DNA of 64,000 nt from JBFAPK01 sp040676675 (GTDB lineage Bacteria; Actinomycetota; Actinomycetes; Mycobacteriales; Micromonosporaceae): assembly GCF_040676675.1 (NCBI RefSeq), contig NZ_JBFAPK010000015.1, forward strand, positions 108,024 to 172,023. The letters run 5' to 3'. The notes under the pieces were generated by a model. The model searched no databases, was not told the DNA's origin, and saw only the letters and a list, made by a program, of their open reading frames with translations. Of this stretch, positions 1-9,034 are shown piece after piece (position 1 is the first letter of the stretch; each line of letters starts with the position of its first letter). Both the position numbers and the translations under genes were made by a program.

Positions 1-1
1 G

Positions 2-3000
2 ATGACGTTCGACATCTCCGGCGGCCCGACCGGCACCATCCAGGTGAGCCTGCGGCGCAGGGCCGTCCTGGCGGACTCCGGGCGGACGGCCGAGAAGCGT
101 CCCGCGGCCGAGGAGGTCGCTCCGGCGCCGGCGTGCACCACGCCCGCGATGACGATCGGGGCGCCGGTCGCGCCCGCGCCGGTCCAGGCCGGCGAGGCGC
201 GGACGCCGTTCGAGCCCCGGCCCGAGCCGAAGCCGGCGGCCGGCTGCGAGGACGCCCCCTGGACGCCCGACGCGAAGAACCTGGGCGGCCAGGACTGGAC
301 CACCCGGCGCGGGCCGGTACCGACCCGCGAGCGCGCGTTGCAGTTCCCGGTCGGGATGACGGGGGTGGTCGGCCGGGTGCTCGACACCGAGGACCGGCCG
401 TTGGTGAACGTCACGGTCGGCGTGGGCGAGCGGAGGACGACCACCGACGCGAACGGCCTGTTCGCCCTGACCGGTGTCGCGGCCGGCCACGTCTCGCTGC
501 GGGTGGACGGGCGCTCCGCCGGCGCGAAGGACCGCCGGTACGGGGTGTTCGACATCGGCGTCGAGGTGGCGCGTGGGCAGATGCTGGTGCTGCCGTACAC
601 GGTCTTCCTGCCTCGGCTCGACCGGGCGGGCACCGTGACGGTGGCGAGCCCGACCACACGGGAGGTGGTGCTCACCACCAGGGCCATTCCCGGGCTGGAG
701 GTGCACATCCCGGCCGGGACGGTGGTGCGGGACGCCGACGGCAAGGTCGCGACGGAACTGAACCTGACGGCGATCCCGATCGACCGGCCGCCGTTCCCAC
801 TGCCGCCGACGAAGGTGCCGGTCTACTTCAGCGTCCAGCCGGGTGGCGGGGTGCTCTTCCCCGAGGGCGCCCGGATCATCTACCCGAACTACACGAAGGA
901 AGCGCCGGGCACTCGGACCCAGTTCTGGAACTACGACCCGGACGGCCGGGGCTGGCACGTCTACGGCCTGGGCCGGGTCTCGGCGGACGGGAAGCAGATC
1001 ATCCCGGACCCGGAGGTCAAGTTCTACCGGTTGACCGGGGCGATGACCGCGGTGCCGGGGATGAACCCGCCGCCGCTGGCGCCACGGGCCAACGGCTTCC
1101 GGGTCGCGGACCCGGTCGACCCGGCCACCGGCCTGCTGGTGGACGAGTCGGTCGACCTGGTCGTCGACGACGTCATGCCGATCCAGATCAAGCGCACCTA
1201 CCAGCAGGGCGACCCGGACATCCGCTCCTTCGGCGTCGGGATGAGCTTCGACTACGGGATGTTCCCGTGGTCGCCAGGGACGATCGGCAACTTCGACTTC
1301 CAACAGTTCGACCTGATCCAGCCGGACGGCAGCAAGATTCACTATCGGCGTACCTCGCCCGGCAAGGACTACGCGGGCGCGATCTTCGCGGCGGACCCGA
1401 CGCCCACCCGGTACGACGGCTCGACGGTGGCCTGGAACGGCGACGGGTGGGACGTCACGCTGCGCGACGGCACGGTGATCGTGCTCGGCGACGAGTCGCC
1501 GATGCAGGAGATCCGCGACAGGTACGGCAACACCACGACGATCACCCGCGCCACCTCGGCCCCGGGTACCGACGGCAAGGTGCGCCAGAACGGCGCGATC
1601 ACGCAGATCACCTCGCCGAGCGGCCGGTGGGTGAGGTTCGGCTACGACGCCGGTAACCCGCCGAAGATCACGGGGATCGAGGACAACCTCGGCCGGAAGG
1701 TCTCTTACACCTACGACTCCACCGGGCGCCTGCGCACCGTCACCAATGCTGAGCAGGGCGTCACCGAGTACACCTGGGACGCCAACGGTCGGTTGAAGAC
1801 CATCACCGACCCGCGGGACATCACCTTCCTGACCAACGAGTACGACAGCGCCGGCCGGGTGTGGACCCAGAAGGCGGCCGACGGCGGGCTCACCAAGTTC
1901 GACTACACCGCCGTCAACAACGTCATCACCGAGACCCGGATGACCGACGCCAGGGGTCAGGTCCGCCGGTTCACCTTCAATCCGCAAGGCTCGGTGCTCA
2001 CCGACACCCGGGCGTACGGCACACCGCTGGCGCAGACCACCAGCCACGAGTACGACGCCGCCGGGGTCCGGCGGACGGCGACGGTGGACGCGCTGAACCG
2101 GCGTACCACCTTCGTCTACAACGCCAAGGGCCAGGTCACCGAGACCACGGCGCTCGCCGGCACGGCCCAGGCGCGGACCGAGAAGTTCGAGTACAACGGC
2201 GCGTTCGCCGAGCTGACCAAGACCACCGACGCCTACAACAAGTCGACGATCTACGAGCGCGACACGCGCGGTGCGCTCAAAAGCATCACCGACCCGATGA
2301 ACCGCAAGACCACCTACGTCGTGGACGCCGGCGGTCTCGTCACCAAGGTCACCGATCCTGCGAACAAGTCGGTCACCATCGACTACGTCGGCGCGGACCC
2401 GGTCCGGGTCACCGACCAACTCGGCCGGGTGAGCCAGAGCGCCTTCGACCCGATCGGCCGGGAGATCCGGAGCCTGGACCCGCGGGGCGCGGCCACGGAC
2501 ACCCGGTACGACGCCGCCGACCAGATCCGCTCGGTGACCGATCCGCTGGGACGCACCACGGAGTTCGAGTACGACCCGAACGGCAACCAGACGAAGGTCG
2601 TCGACGCGCGCGAGGGCGCGACGATCTTCGGGTACAACAACATGGATCAGCTCGAATCGATCACCGACCCGTTGGGCGCGGTCGAGCGCTTCGAGTACGA
2701 CCCCAACGGCAACCAGAAGAAGCACCTCAGCCGGCGCGGCATCGTCACCGAGCGCGACTACGACGAACTGGACCGGGTCAAGCAGACCCGGGTCGGCACC
2801 GAGTCCACCATCGACCACACCTACGACGCCGGGAACCGGCTGCGGCGGACCGAGGACTCCGTCGCCGGGGTGACCACCGCCGAATACGACGACCTGGACC
2901 GGCTGACGGTCGAAACCACCCCGCAGGGCACCGTCTCGTACGCGTACAGCGCCACGGTGCGGGACCGGACCATGACGGTCGCCGGGCGGACGCCGACTCG

Positions 3001-4261
3001 GCACGTCTACGACGCCAACGGGGACCTGGCCGAGATCCAGCAGGGCGGCACCGCCGTCACGACCGTGGGACGGGACGTCGTCGGTCGCCCCGAGCGGGTC
3101 GGCGTGCCCGGCACCGGCGTCAGCCAGACCTACGCCTACACCGACGCGGGCGAGGTCCGGTCGATCACCTATCGCGCGGGCACCACCGTCCTCGGCGACC
3201 TGGGGTACGAGTACGACCCGGCCGGGCAGCCGGTCCGCAACACCGGCGCGTACTCCCGGACCCAGTTGCCGGCGGCGTTCGGGCCGGCCACGTACGACGC
3301 CGGCAACCGGGTCGAGACGGTCGCCGGCGTCCCCGTCAGCTACGACGCCGACGGGAACCTCACCTCGGACGGCACCACCACCTACACCTGGAACGGCCGG
3401 GGCGAACTCACCGGGTTGTCCCGCGAGGGCTTCTCGGCCAGCTTCGGCTACTCCACCGACGGGCGGCGGCTCGGTCGGACCGTGAACGGTGCCACCACCA
3501 ACTACCTGTACGACGGGCTGAACCCGTTGCAGGAAAAGGTGAACGGTGCGGTCACCGCGACGATGACCAGCGCCGGCACCGATGGGTGGCAGCTGCGCGA
3601 ATCGGGTGGCACGACCAGGCGGTACCTCACCGACGCGCTCGGCAGCACGCTGGGCCTGGTCGACAACGCCGGAGCGGGGGCTTCGTACGCGTACGACCCG
3701 TTCGGCGGCACCACGGTGAACGGGGACGACGGCGGCAACCCGTACCGGTACACCGGCCGGGAGGACGACGGTACCGGGCTCTACTACTACCGCGCGCGCT
3801 ACTACAGCCCGGTCCTGCAGCGCTTCATCAGCGAGGACCCGATTGGGTTCGCGGGCGGCGTCAACCTGCACGCCTACGTCGGCAACCAGCCCACGGTGCT
3901 CAGTGACCCGATGGGCACCAAGCCGGTGGGATCACGGGGCGACGCCAGTTCCTACTTCGGCGCCTACCCCAGAGCGTTCCTCGACCAGGCCGCCAAGTAC
4001 GGCAAGGCCGGCGTTCGTGAGCTCCCTGACGGCCGAGTCCGCTTCTACGGTGAGATCTCCCAGGCACGCACGCCCGGTGAAATGGTTGGTCGGCGGCTGG
4101 TCCGAGAGTGGAATCCCGATACGGGGGCGACCCGGATCTGGCATGAGACGCTGGATCACGCGGGAAATGTCCGGATCGTTCGACCCGATGTCAACGTCAC
4201 GGGCGGCACCAAGGTCCATTATGTGTTCGACCGAAACGGAAACTACATAGGGACGCGTTGA
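2..4261 (+). CDS. Rhs/YD-repeat polymorphic toxin, 5' end outside window
   Basis: Rhs-family protein with a variable C-terminal toxin; at least 1419 residues are visible. The first Met lies at the window edge, so the true start is probably upstream. Domains in order: carboxypeptidase-regulatory-like fold (about 118-170), DUF6531-type Rhs entry segment (about 375-430), many YD repeats (GRL/YDxxGN, about 560-1250), and the Rhs core end YYYRARYYSP...RFISEDPIGF, closing at LSDPMG (about residue 1300). The last 110 residues, after DPMG, differ in style from the core and end in a KVHYVFDRNGNYIG pattern; in such proteins this is the toxic tip. It may be a nuclease, but I cannot name the family. It overlaps its candidate immunity gene by one base. 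Confidence 0.88.
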   Translation: MTFDISGGPTGTIQVSLRRRAVLADSGRTAEKRPAAEEVAPAPACTTPAMTIGAPVAPAPVQAGEARTPFEPRPEPKPAAGCEDAPWTPDAKNLGGQDWTTRRGPVPTRERALQFPVGMTGVVGRVLDTEDRPLVNVTVGVGERRTTTDANGLFALTGVAAGHVSLRVDGRSAGAKDRRYGVFDIGVEVARGQMLVLPYTVFLPRLDRAGTVTVASPTTREVVLTTRAIPGLEVHIPAGTVVRDADGKVATELNLTAIPIDRPPFPLPPTKVPVYFSVQPGGGVLFPEGARIIYPNYTKEAPGTRTQFWNYDPDGRGWHVYGLGRVSADGKQIIPDPEVKFYRLTGAMTAVPGMNPPPLAPRANGFRVADPVDPATGLLVDESVDLVVDDVMPIQIKRTYQQGDPDIRSFGVGMSFDYGMFPWSPGTIGNFDFQQFDLIQPDGSKIHYRRTSPGKDYAGAIFAADPTPTRYDGSTVAWNGDGWDVTLRDGTVIVLGDESPMQEIRDRYGNTTTITRATSAPGTDGKVRQNGAITQITSPSGRWVRFGYDAGNPPKITGIEDNLGRKVSYTYDSTGRLRTVTNAEQGVTEYTWDANGRLKTITDPRDITFLTNEYDSAGRVWTQKAADGGLTKFDYTAVNNVITETRMTDARGQVRRFTFNPQGSVLTDTRAYGTPLAQTTSHEYDAAGVRRTATVDALNRRTTFVYNAKGQVTETTALAGTAQARTEKFEYNGAFAELTKTTDAYNKSTIYERDTRGALKSITDPMNRKTTYVVDAGGLVTKVTDPANKSVTIDYVGADPVRVTDQLGRVSQSAFDPIGREIRSLDPRGAATDTRYDAADQIRSVTDPLGRTTEFEYDPNGNQTKVVDAREGATIFGYNNMDQLESITDPLGAVERFEYDPNGNQKKHLSRRGIVTERDYDELDRVKQTRVGTESTIDHTYDAGNRLRRTEDSVAGVTTAEYDDLDRLTVETTPQGTVSYAYSATVRDRTMTVAGRTPTRHVYDANGDLAEIQQGGTAVTTVGRDVVGRPERVGVPGTGVSQTYAYTDAGEVRSITYRAGTTVLGDLGYEYDPAGQPVRNTGAYSRTQLPAAFGPATYDAGNRVETVAGVPVSYDADGNLTSDGTTTYTWNGRGELTGLSREGFSASFGYSTDGRRLGRTVNGATTNYLYDGLNPLQEKVNGAVTATMTSAGTDGWQLRESGGTTRRYLTDALGSTLGLVDNAGAGASYAYDPFGGTTVNGDDGGNPYRYTGREDDGTGLYYYRARYYSPVLQRFISEDPIGFAGGVNLHAYVGNQPTVLSDPMGTKPVGSRGDASSYFGAYPRAFLDQAAKYGKAGVRELPDGRVRFYGEISQARTPGEMVGRRLVREWNPDTGATRIWHETLDHAGNVRIVRPDVNVTGGTKVHYVFDRNGNYIGTR

Positions 4262-4506
4262 TGTCGGATGTGCTAGCCGAGGCCAAGCGCTTGACGGCCG
4301 GGCTCGTGTCGGGGCAGGTGAGCCGCGAGGACGCTGCCGACTGGGCAATGGATCGGATCAGGGACGAGGAGGCGGACTACGCCAGCGACGCTGCTCTCTG
4401 GTCCGCGCTGGACCGCCTCGCGGGTGCCGATCTCCGTACTGACGTCGGCTCCTACCTGCACGGACCGGAGGACTTCCGGGCCTGGCTGAGCGAGCTGGAG
4501 AGCTGA
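4261..4506 (+). CDS. candidate immunity protein for the Rhs toxin
   Basis: Small acidic protein of 81 residues, mostly helical in appearance, with the pattern YLHGPEDFRAWL near the C-terminus. The ATG shares its A with the TGA stop of the rhs gene (TGATG), so translation is coupled; this tight position after the toxin tip is typical of immunity genes. No signal peptide or membrane segment, so it would act in the cytoplasm by binding the toxin domain. The immunity role comes from position; I do not recognise the family. An in-frame TTG one codon earlier is a less likely start. Confidence 0.7.
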   Translation: MSDVLAEAKRLTAGLVSGQVSREDAADWAMDRIRDEEADYASDAALWSALDRLAGADLRTDVGSYLHGPEDFRAWLSELES

Positions 4507-4636
4507 GGCCCGTTTCACAAGGCCATGCCCTACCGCGCCGGCCGCAGGCGACGACCGGCCGGGTTGTGAACCGGCGGAGGCCCGAACCGACTGCACGGCT
4601 GCACGAACCAGGGCGATGGACATGGGGGAGGACGCG

Positions 4637-5902
4637 ATGGGAAACACCAGGGAACGTCAGCGGTGGCTGTTGTCACGATCGCTCGCCGGCGCGGCCGCGC
4701 TGGCGCTGGTGGCCGTGGCCGACGCTGCACAGGCGGCACCACCGGCGGAAGGGCCGATCCACGTGCCGGCGCGGGCGGCGGTCGTGGAGGGCCGGTACAT
4801 CGTCTCCTTGAAGGGCGCGGCCGGGCCGTCGGTCCAGTCGGCCGCCGGGGCCGTCGCCGGCCGGTACGGCGGCCGGGTGGAGCGCACGTATCGGACGGCG
4901 CTGAACGGCTTCGTGCTGACCGCCACCGAGGCGCAGGCGCGGCGACTCGCCGCCGACCCCCAGGTGGAACGGGTGGAGGCGGACTCGATGGTCCGGGGCG
5001 CCGACACCAGGCCGTACCCGATCTGGAACCTGGACCGGGTCGACCAGCGCTCCTCGGTGCTGGACGACGCCTACGGCTACCCGGCCGAGGCCGGCGTGGG
5101 CGTGACCGCGTACATCCTGGACACCGGGATCCGCACCACCCACACCCAGTTCGGCGGGCGGGCCACGGTCGGCTTCGACGCCATCGCGGACGGCTGGAAC
5201 GGCCAGGACTGCAACGAGCAGGGGCACGGTACCCACGTCGCCGGTACCGTCGGCGGCGCGACGTACGGCATGGCGAACCGGGTGAACCTGGTCTCCGTAC
5301 GCGTGCTCGGCTGCAACAACCTCGGCACGGTCAGCCAGATCATCGCTGGCGTGGACTGGGTTACCCAGAACGCGCAGCGCCCCGCCGTGGTCAACATGAG
5401 CCTCGGCGGCGCGGAGTCCGCGTCGGAGGAGACGGCGGTCGCGGCCTCGATCGCCTCGGGAATCACCTACGTCGTGGCGGCCGGCAACTGGGAGCAGGAC
5501 GCCTGCGGCTACAGCCCCGCCGGGCTGCCCGCCGCGATCACGGTGGGGGCTAGCAACACCATCGGCGAGCGGGCCACCGGCTGGGGCGGCGACCAGCCCG
5601 GCTCCAACTACGGCTCCTGCCTCGACCTCTTCGCGCCGGGGGAGAGCATCAAGTCCGCGCACAACGCCACCGACCGGGCCACCCGGGTGCTGCGGGGCAC
5701 CTCGATGGCCGCGCCGCACGTGGCCGGCGCCGCGGCGCTGGTGCTGTCGAAGTACCCCGACGCGACACCGGCCCAGGTGGCGAACCTGCTGACCAGCCGG
5801 GCCACGCCAGACGCGGTACGGGCCGACACCCTGCGGGGCTCGCCGAACCGGTTCCTCTACTCCGCGGAGGTCATCGATCCGCCGGCCGCACCAGCCCCCT
5901 GA
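4637..5902 (+). CDS. secreted S8 subtilisin-like serine protease with I9 propeptide
   Basis: Extracellular serine endopeptidase, 421 residues. A signal peptide (about 1-36, hydrophobic core LAGAAALALVAVA, AQA cleavage site) is followed by an inhibitor I9 propeptide (about 48-118) and a peptidase S8 domain. The triad is visible: Asp162 in ILDTGI, His197 in GHGTHVAG, Ser356 in GTSMAAPH; the oxyanion Asn is in VVAAGN. This resembles the proteinase K/aqualysin group, with extra Cys residues that could form disulfides. The ATG at 4637 was chosen because GGGGGAGG at 4624-4631 lies 5 bases ahead; the in-frame ATG at 4616 has no such site. The stop is 10 bases before the DyP gene, so the two may be co-transcribed. 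Confidence 0.9.
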   Translation: MGNTRERQRWLLSRSLAGAAALALVAVADAAQAAPPAEGPIHVPARAAVVEGRYIVSLKGAAGPSVQSAAGAVAGRYGGRVERTYRTALNGFVLTATEAQARRLAADPQVERVEADSMVRGADTRPYPIWNLDRVDQRSSVLDDAYGYPAEAGVGVTAYILDTGIRTTHTQFGGRATVGFDAIADGWNGQDCNEQGHGTHVAGTVGGATYGMANRVNLVSVRVLGCNNLGTVSQIIAGVDWVTQNAQRPAVVNMSLGGAESASEETAVAASIASGITYVVAAGNWEQDACGYSPAGLPAAITVGASNTIGERATGWGGDQPGSNYGSCLDLFAPGESIKSAHNATDRATRVLRGTSMAAPHVAGAAALVLSKYPDATPAQVANLLTSRATPDAVRADTLRGSPNRFLYSAEVIDPPAAPAP

Positions 5903-5912
5903 TCGGCGATCG

Positions 5913-7034
5913 ATGACCAACGCCCACGACGGGATCAGTCGCCGCGTCCTCCTCGCCGCCGTCGGTGCCGCCGGGCTGACCGGTGCCGCCGGCTGCGACG
6001 GGGGAGACGCGGCGTCCCCGGCCGGCGACCCGCGAACGCCGGCCCCGGCCGGGACGGCGGCGGCACACCAGGCCGCGATCACCGCACCATCGCCTGGTGC
6101 GACGCTGCTGGTGGCGTATGACGTCGAGGCGCCGGACCGGGCCGGCCTCGAAGCCGCGCTGCGCGCCGTCACCGCCCGGGTGGCGGGCGCCGCGGCGACC
6201 GTCGCGGTGGGCGCGTCCCTCTTCGACGGCCGGTACGGGCTGCGCGCGCCGCGCCTGCTCACGCCGATGCCCGCGTTCCGCGCCGACGCGCTCGACCCGG
6301 ACTGGTGCCACGGCGACCTGCTGGTACAGGTCTGCGCCGACGACCCGGAGCCGCTGGCGGTGCTGCTCGGCCGGCCGATCCCCGGGCTGCGGCGGCGCTG
6401 GCGGATCGAGGGTTTCCATCCGCCCGGCGGGACCGGGACGCGCAACCTCTTCGGCTTCCGGGAGGGCGCGGGCAACCCGGACACCGAGGACCGCGAGCTG
6501 ATGGACCGCCTGGTCTGGGTCCAGCCCGGCGACGACGAACCGGCCTGGTGCGTCGGCGGCAGCTACCAGGTCGTACGGCTGATCCGGCTGGCAATGCCGA
6601 CCTGGGACGCGGAAACCACCGAGCAGCACGAACGGGTCTTCGGCCGTGGCAAGGAGACGGGCGCCCCGCTCGGTCGGTCCCGCGAGTCGGACGAACCCGA
6701 CTTCGCCGCCGACCCGGAGGGGCGGGTCATCGCCCTCGACGCGCACATCCGGCGGGCGAATCCGCGTACCCCGGGCAGCGAGCGGAACCGGATCCTGCGC
6801 CGCGGCTACTCGTACCGCCGCGCCCCCGAGGTGGCCGGCACCCAGGACGTCGGGCAGATCTTCATCTGCTTCCAGCGGGACGTCGAGCTGGGTTTCGCGA
6901 CCGTCCAGCGCCGACTCGCCGGCGAGGCGCTGGAGCGTTACACCCTGCCGTTCGGCGGAGGCTACTACTTCGCGCTCCCCGGTGGCACCGGCGACGGTGA
7001 CTACCTGGGCAGCGGCATGCTGCGCGCAACCTGA
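5913..7034 (+). CDS. Dyp-type heme peroxidase (EfeB-like), Tat lipoprotein-like leader
   Basis: Dye-decolorizing-type peroxidase, 373 residues. The N-terminus SRRVLLAAVGAAGLTGAAGC reads as a twin-arginine leader with a possible lipobox Cys, so the folded heme protein is probably exported. The DyP fold shows two sub-domains, a proximal heme His278 (DAHIRRANPR) and an Arg-rich distal segment (RNRILRRGYSY). The signature usually written GxxDG reads GFREG here: Glu184 replaces the catalytic Asp. It follows the protease gene by 10 bases and converges with the oxidoreductase gene. No efeU/efeO iron genes are adjacent, so a role in iron uptake is not supported by context. Confidence 0.88.
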   Translation: MTNAHDGISRRVLLAAVGAAGLTGAAGCDGGDAASPAGDPRTPAPAGTAAAHQAAITAPSPGATLLVAYDVEAPDRAGLEAALRAVTARVAGAAATVAVGASLFDGRYGLRAPRLLTPMPAFRADALDPDWCHGDLLVQVCADDPEPLAVLLGRPIPGLRRRWRIEGFHPPGGTGTRNLFGFREGAGNPDTEDRELMDRLVWVQPGDDEPAWCVGGSYQVVRLIRLAMPTWDAETTEQHERVFGRGKETGAPLGRSRESDEPDFAADPEGRVIALDAHIRRANPRTPGSERNRILRRGYSYRRAPEVAGTQDVGQIFICFQRDVELGFATVQRRLAGEALERYTLPFGGGYYFALPGGTGDGDYLGSGMLRAT

Positions 7035-7044
7035 CCGAGGCGCG

Positions 7045-7091
7045 CCGGGTGCGGGCGGCGTGAGCCGGGGTCCGAGCCCACCCGCGCCCGG
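7045..7091 (+). terminator. hairpin between convergent genes
   Basis: An imperfect 14-bp stem (7045-7058 with 7078-7091, one mismatch plus a G-U pair) lies between the peroxidase stop and the stop of the oxidoreductase on the other strand. There is no T tract. The position suits a bidirectional terminator. Confidence 0.4.
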
Positions 7092-7103
7092 GGTCGCGGC
7101 GGC

Positions 7104-8183
7104 TCAGCCGGCCCAGGGCTCCCTCGTGGTGACCACCGGCCGGCCGGTCCGGGCCGACTCGCCGATGGCGAGGCTGATCAGATGGTCCTGGCACGCCTCG
7201 GCCAGCGGGTACGGCTCCGGGCCCTCCTGGCGCGCCCACGCGCCGGTACGGACCATGATGTCGGCCACCGCGATGTCGTCGTCGGAGAGACCGGTGCCGG
7301 CGAACGGGTTCCGGTAGACCACCCGGCCGTCGAAGCTGATGTGCTTCAGGTCGAGCCCTTCGAGGTTGAGGTCGATCCCGGTCTGGCGGCGCACCAGCGC
7401 CGACTCCACCGGCGTCGTCGGGTCGGCGAGGCGTACCACCCGGTCGTCGACGATCTCGCCGAGCGAGCCGCGTACCACGATCCGCCGGCTCCGCAGCGGG
7501 TTCCACCACTGGTTGTCGGTGAAGTCGTACAGGCCCATCCGCCCGCCGAAGTCGATGGTCGCGAGCGTGGTGGTGAGCTGCTGCGGCGTACCGTCGCCGC
7601 TCCAGCCGGCCGGCGACAGGGGATTGGCCAGCGGCGCCACGAAGGCGCGGGCGTCGACCTCCGCGGGGTCGTGGCCGACGTCGAGCAGGCCCCGGATCAG
7701 CGACACTGCGTGGTACAGGTGGGTCGAGGAGAGCTGCACCGAGGTCGGCTCGCCGACCAGGCCGGCGCGGACCAGCTCCAGCCGCGCGGAGTGCCCGGGC
7801 ATCAGCAGGTACTGCTCGGCCACCTGCACCAGCCCGCTGCCGCCCACCTCCGACCAGAGCGCGCGCAGCCCGTCCAGGTCGGGCGCCGGCGGCGTCTCGG
7901 CGAGCACCGGTACGCCGAGGCCGACCAGCTCGCGGGTCGCGCCGGGCGTCACCTCCCAGGGCACCGACACGATCACGAAGTCGGGCCGCTCGTGGGCGAG
8001 CAGCTCGGCCGTCGAGCGGAAGGTCGGTACGCCCCACTCCGCGGTCACCTCGTCGCCGCGCGCGGCGGTGCGGGTCACCACCCCCGTGGCGCGCAGCCGC
8101 TGGGGCAGCAGCCGCGCCAGCCGCAGGAAGAACAGGCCACGCCAGCCGCTACCGACGATGCCGAACCGGGTCTCCGCGGTCAT
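7104..8183 (-). CDS. Gfo/Idh/MocA-family NAD(P)-dependent oxidoreductase
   Basis: Cytoplasmic sugar- or polyol-type dehydrogenase, 359 residues, the usual length of the family. An N-terminal Rossmann fold begins FGIVGSGWRG (dinucleotide-binding glycine loop, residues 7-16). The segment VSVPWEVTP, then LAETPPAP, sits where the family has EKP; here the Lys is replaced, so catalysis may differ. The C-terminal half (about 125-330) is the alpha/beta substrate domain with the histidines SSTHLYHAVSLIRG. Neighbours do not identify the substrate. The ATG at 8183 gives a clean start to the Rossmann strand. It probably forms its own unit, bounded by candidate hairpins. Confidence 0.85.
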   Translation of the reverse strand: MTAETRFGIVGSGWRGLFFLRLARLLPQRLRATGVVTRTAARGDEVTAEWGVPTFRSTAELLAHERPDFVIVSVPWEVTPGATRELVGLGVPVLAETPPAPDLDGLRALWSEVGGSGLVQVAEQYLLMPGHSARLELVRAGLVGEPTSVQLSSTHLYHAVSLIRGLLDVGHDPAEVDARAFVAPLANPLSPAGWSGDGTPQQLTTTLATIDFGGRMGLYDFTDNQWWNPLRSRRIVVRGSLGEIVDDRVVRLADPTTPVESALVRRQTGIDLNLEGLDLKHISFDGRVVYRNPFAGTGLSDDDIAVADIMVRTGAWARQEGPEPYPLAEACQDHLISLAIGESARTGRPVVTTREPWAG

Positions 8184-8309
8184 CTCCGCTCCTCACCTCG
8201 CCCAACCCTGCCTTGTCGATCATTGTCCGCCCGGCGCCGCACCGCGACGCCGGCCCCGGCCCGGCGCGGCCGGCGCCCGGACAGGCGGCCTCCCGTACGA
8301 CGCCGGGCG

Positions 8310-8339
8310 GCCGGCCGGACCCCGTGGGGACCGGCCGGC
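8310..8339 (-). terminator. hairpin downstream of the small unknown gene
   Basis: A near-perfect 14-bp stem (8310-8323 with 8326-8339, one mismatch) closes on a 2-base loop 19 bases past the stop of the gene ending at 8358. It is very GC-rich and has no T run. The loop is too tight as drawn, so the innermost pairs must open. Confidence 0.4.
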
Positions 8340-8357
8340 CAGGGGCGTACCGACCGG

Positions 8358-8822
8358 TCAGCGCCGCCAGAGCACGGCGGAGGTGGTGGTCGGGTCGAGC
8401 AGCGCGTCACCGCTCCAGCCCAGGAACGACGACTGGGGCAGGTAGTCCGCGCCGAGCAGGAAGCCGCGCTGGATCGCGGTGACGTGCACGGCCGAACCGG
8501 GGTCGGTACCGACCACGACGCGGTGCGCGGTGATCTCGGCGATGTCGGCCACGGTCGTGCCGGCCGGCAGCTCGACCGTGGTCGCGGCCGGGTCGTCGCG
8601 CTGCAACGACCAGGTCGGGTCCACGTGGTGCGAGAGGTAGCGGGTGTCGTCGCCGACGAGGCGTACGCCGAGCGCGACGCCGACCCAGGACGAGCCGGTG
8701 TTCGCCGGCTGGGTGCTCTTCTGGACCACCGCGTACAGGTAGTTGCGCTGGTCGCTCACCTCGGGCGTGGCCGGCGCCCCGGCCGACGCCGGCTCGATCT
8801 TGCCCTCGCGGATCAGTCGCAT
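8358..8822 (-). CDS. hypothetical protein, 154 residues
   Basis: I do not recognise this protein. It starts MRLIREGKIEPASAG, then has a regular beta-rich body with SDQRNYLYAVVQK, WVGVALGVRLVGDDTRYLSHHVDPTW and AIQRGFLLGADYLP, ending in a Trp-Arg-Arg tail. No signal peptide, membrane segment or Cys pair is visible. The second ATG (8822) was chosen because an AAGGGA site lies 7 bases ahead; the first ATG (8828) touches the site. It is monocistronic as far as can be seen, with GC-rich hairpins on both sides. Confidence 0.6.
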   Translation of the reverse strand: MRLIREGKIEPASAGAPATPEVSDQRNYLYAVVQKSTQPANTGSSWVGVALGVRLVGDDTRYLSHHVDPTWSLQRDDPAATTVELPAGTTVADIAEITAHRVVVGTDPGSAVHVTAIQRGFLLGADYLPQSSFLGWSGDALLDPTTTSAVLWRR

Positions 8823-8868
8823 CAGCATTCCCTTCGTGAGGGCCGGCGCTGTCCGACCGGGCCTGGCG

Positions 8869-8889
8869 CCACCCGGCGGTGCCGGGTGG
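8869..8889 (-). terminator. hairpin downstream of the first GAF-ANTAR gene
   Basis: A perfect 9-bp GC stem (8869-8877 with 8881-8889) and GGT loop, about 145 bases beyond the stop at 9035 on the minus strand and inside the leader of the next gene. It could end transcription from the regulator; no T tract. Confidence 0.35.
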
Positions 8890-9034
8890 TCGCGCCGGTG
8901 CGGACCCGCGAGGAACCGCGCGGGCGCCGGTCAGGCCGGTGAACGGTACCGACAGCCGCGATGTGTATCGATCGTGGCTGACCGGCCGGCCAATGCGGGG
9001 CGACCGGATGTTGAAGAGCACGCGTCGCGGGCGA

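Noticed and set aside
4507..4636. TTCACAA/TTGTGAA inverted pair (4514-4520 and 4564-4570)
   Set aside because: Only 7 bp with a 43-base gap; too weak to call an operator or terminator.
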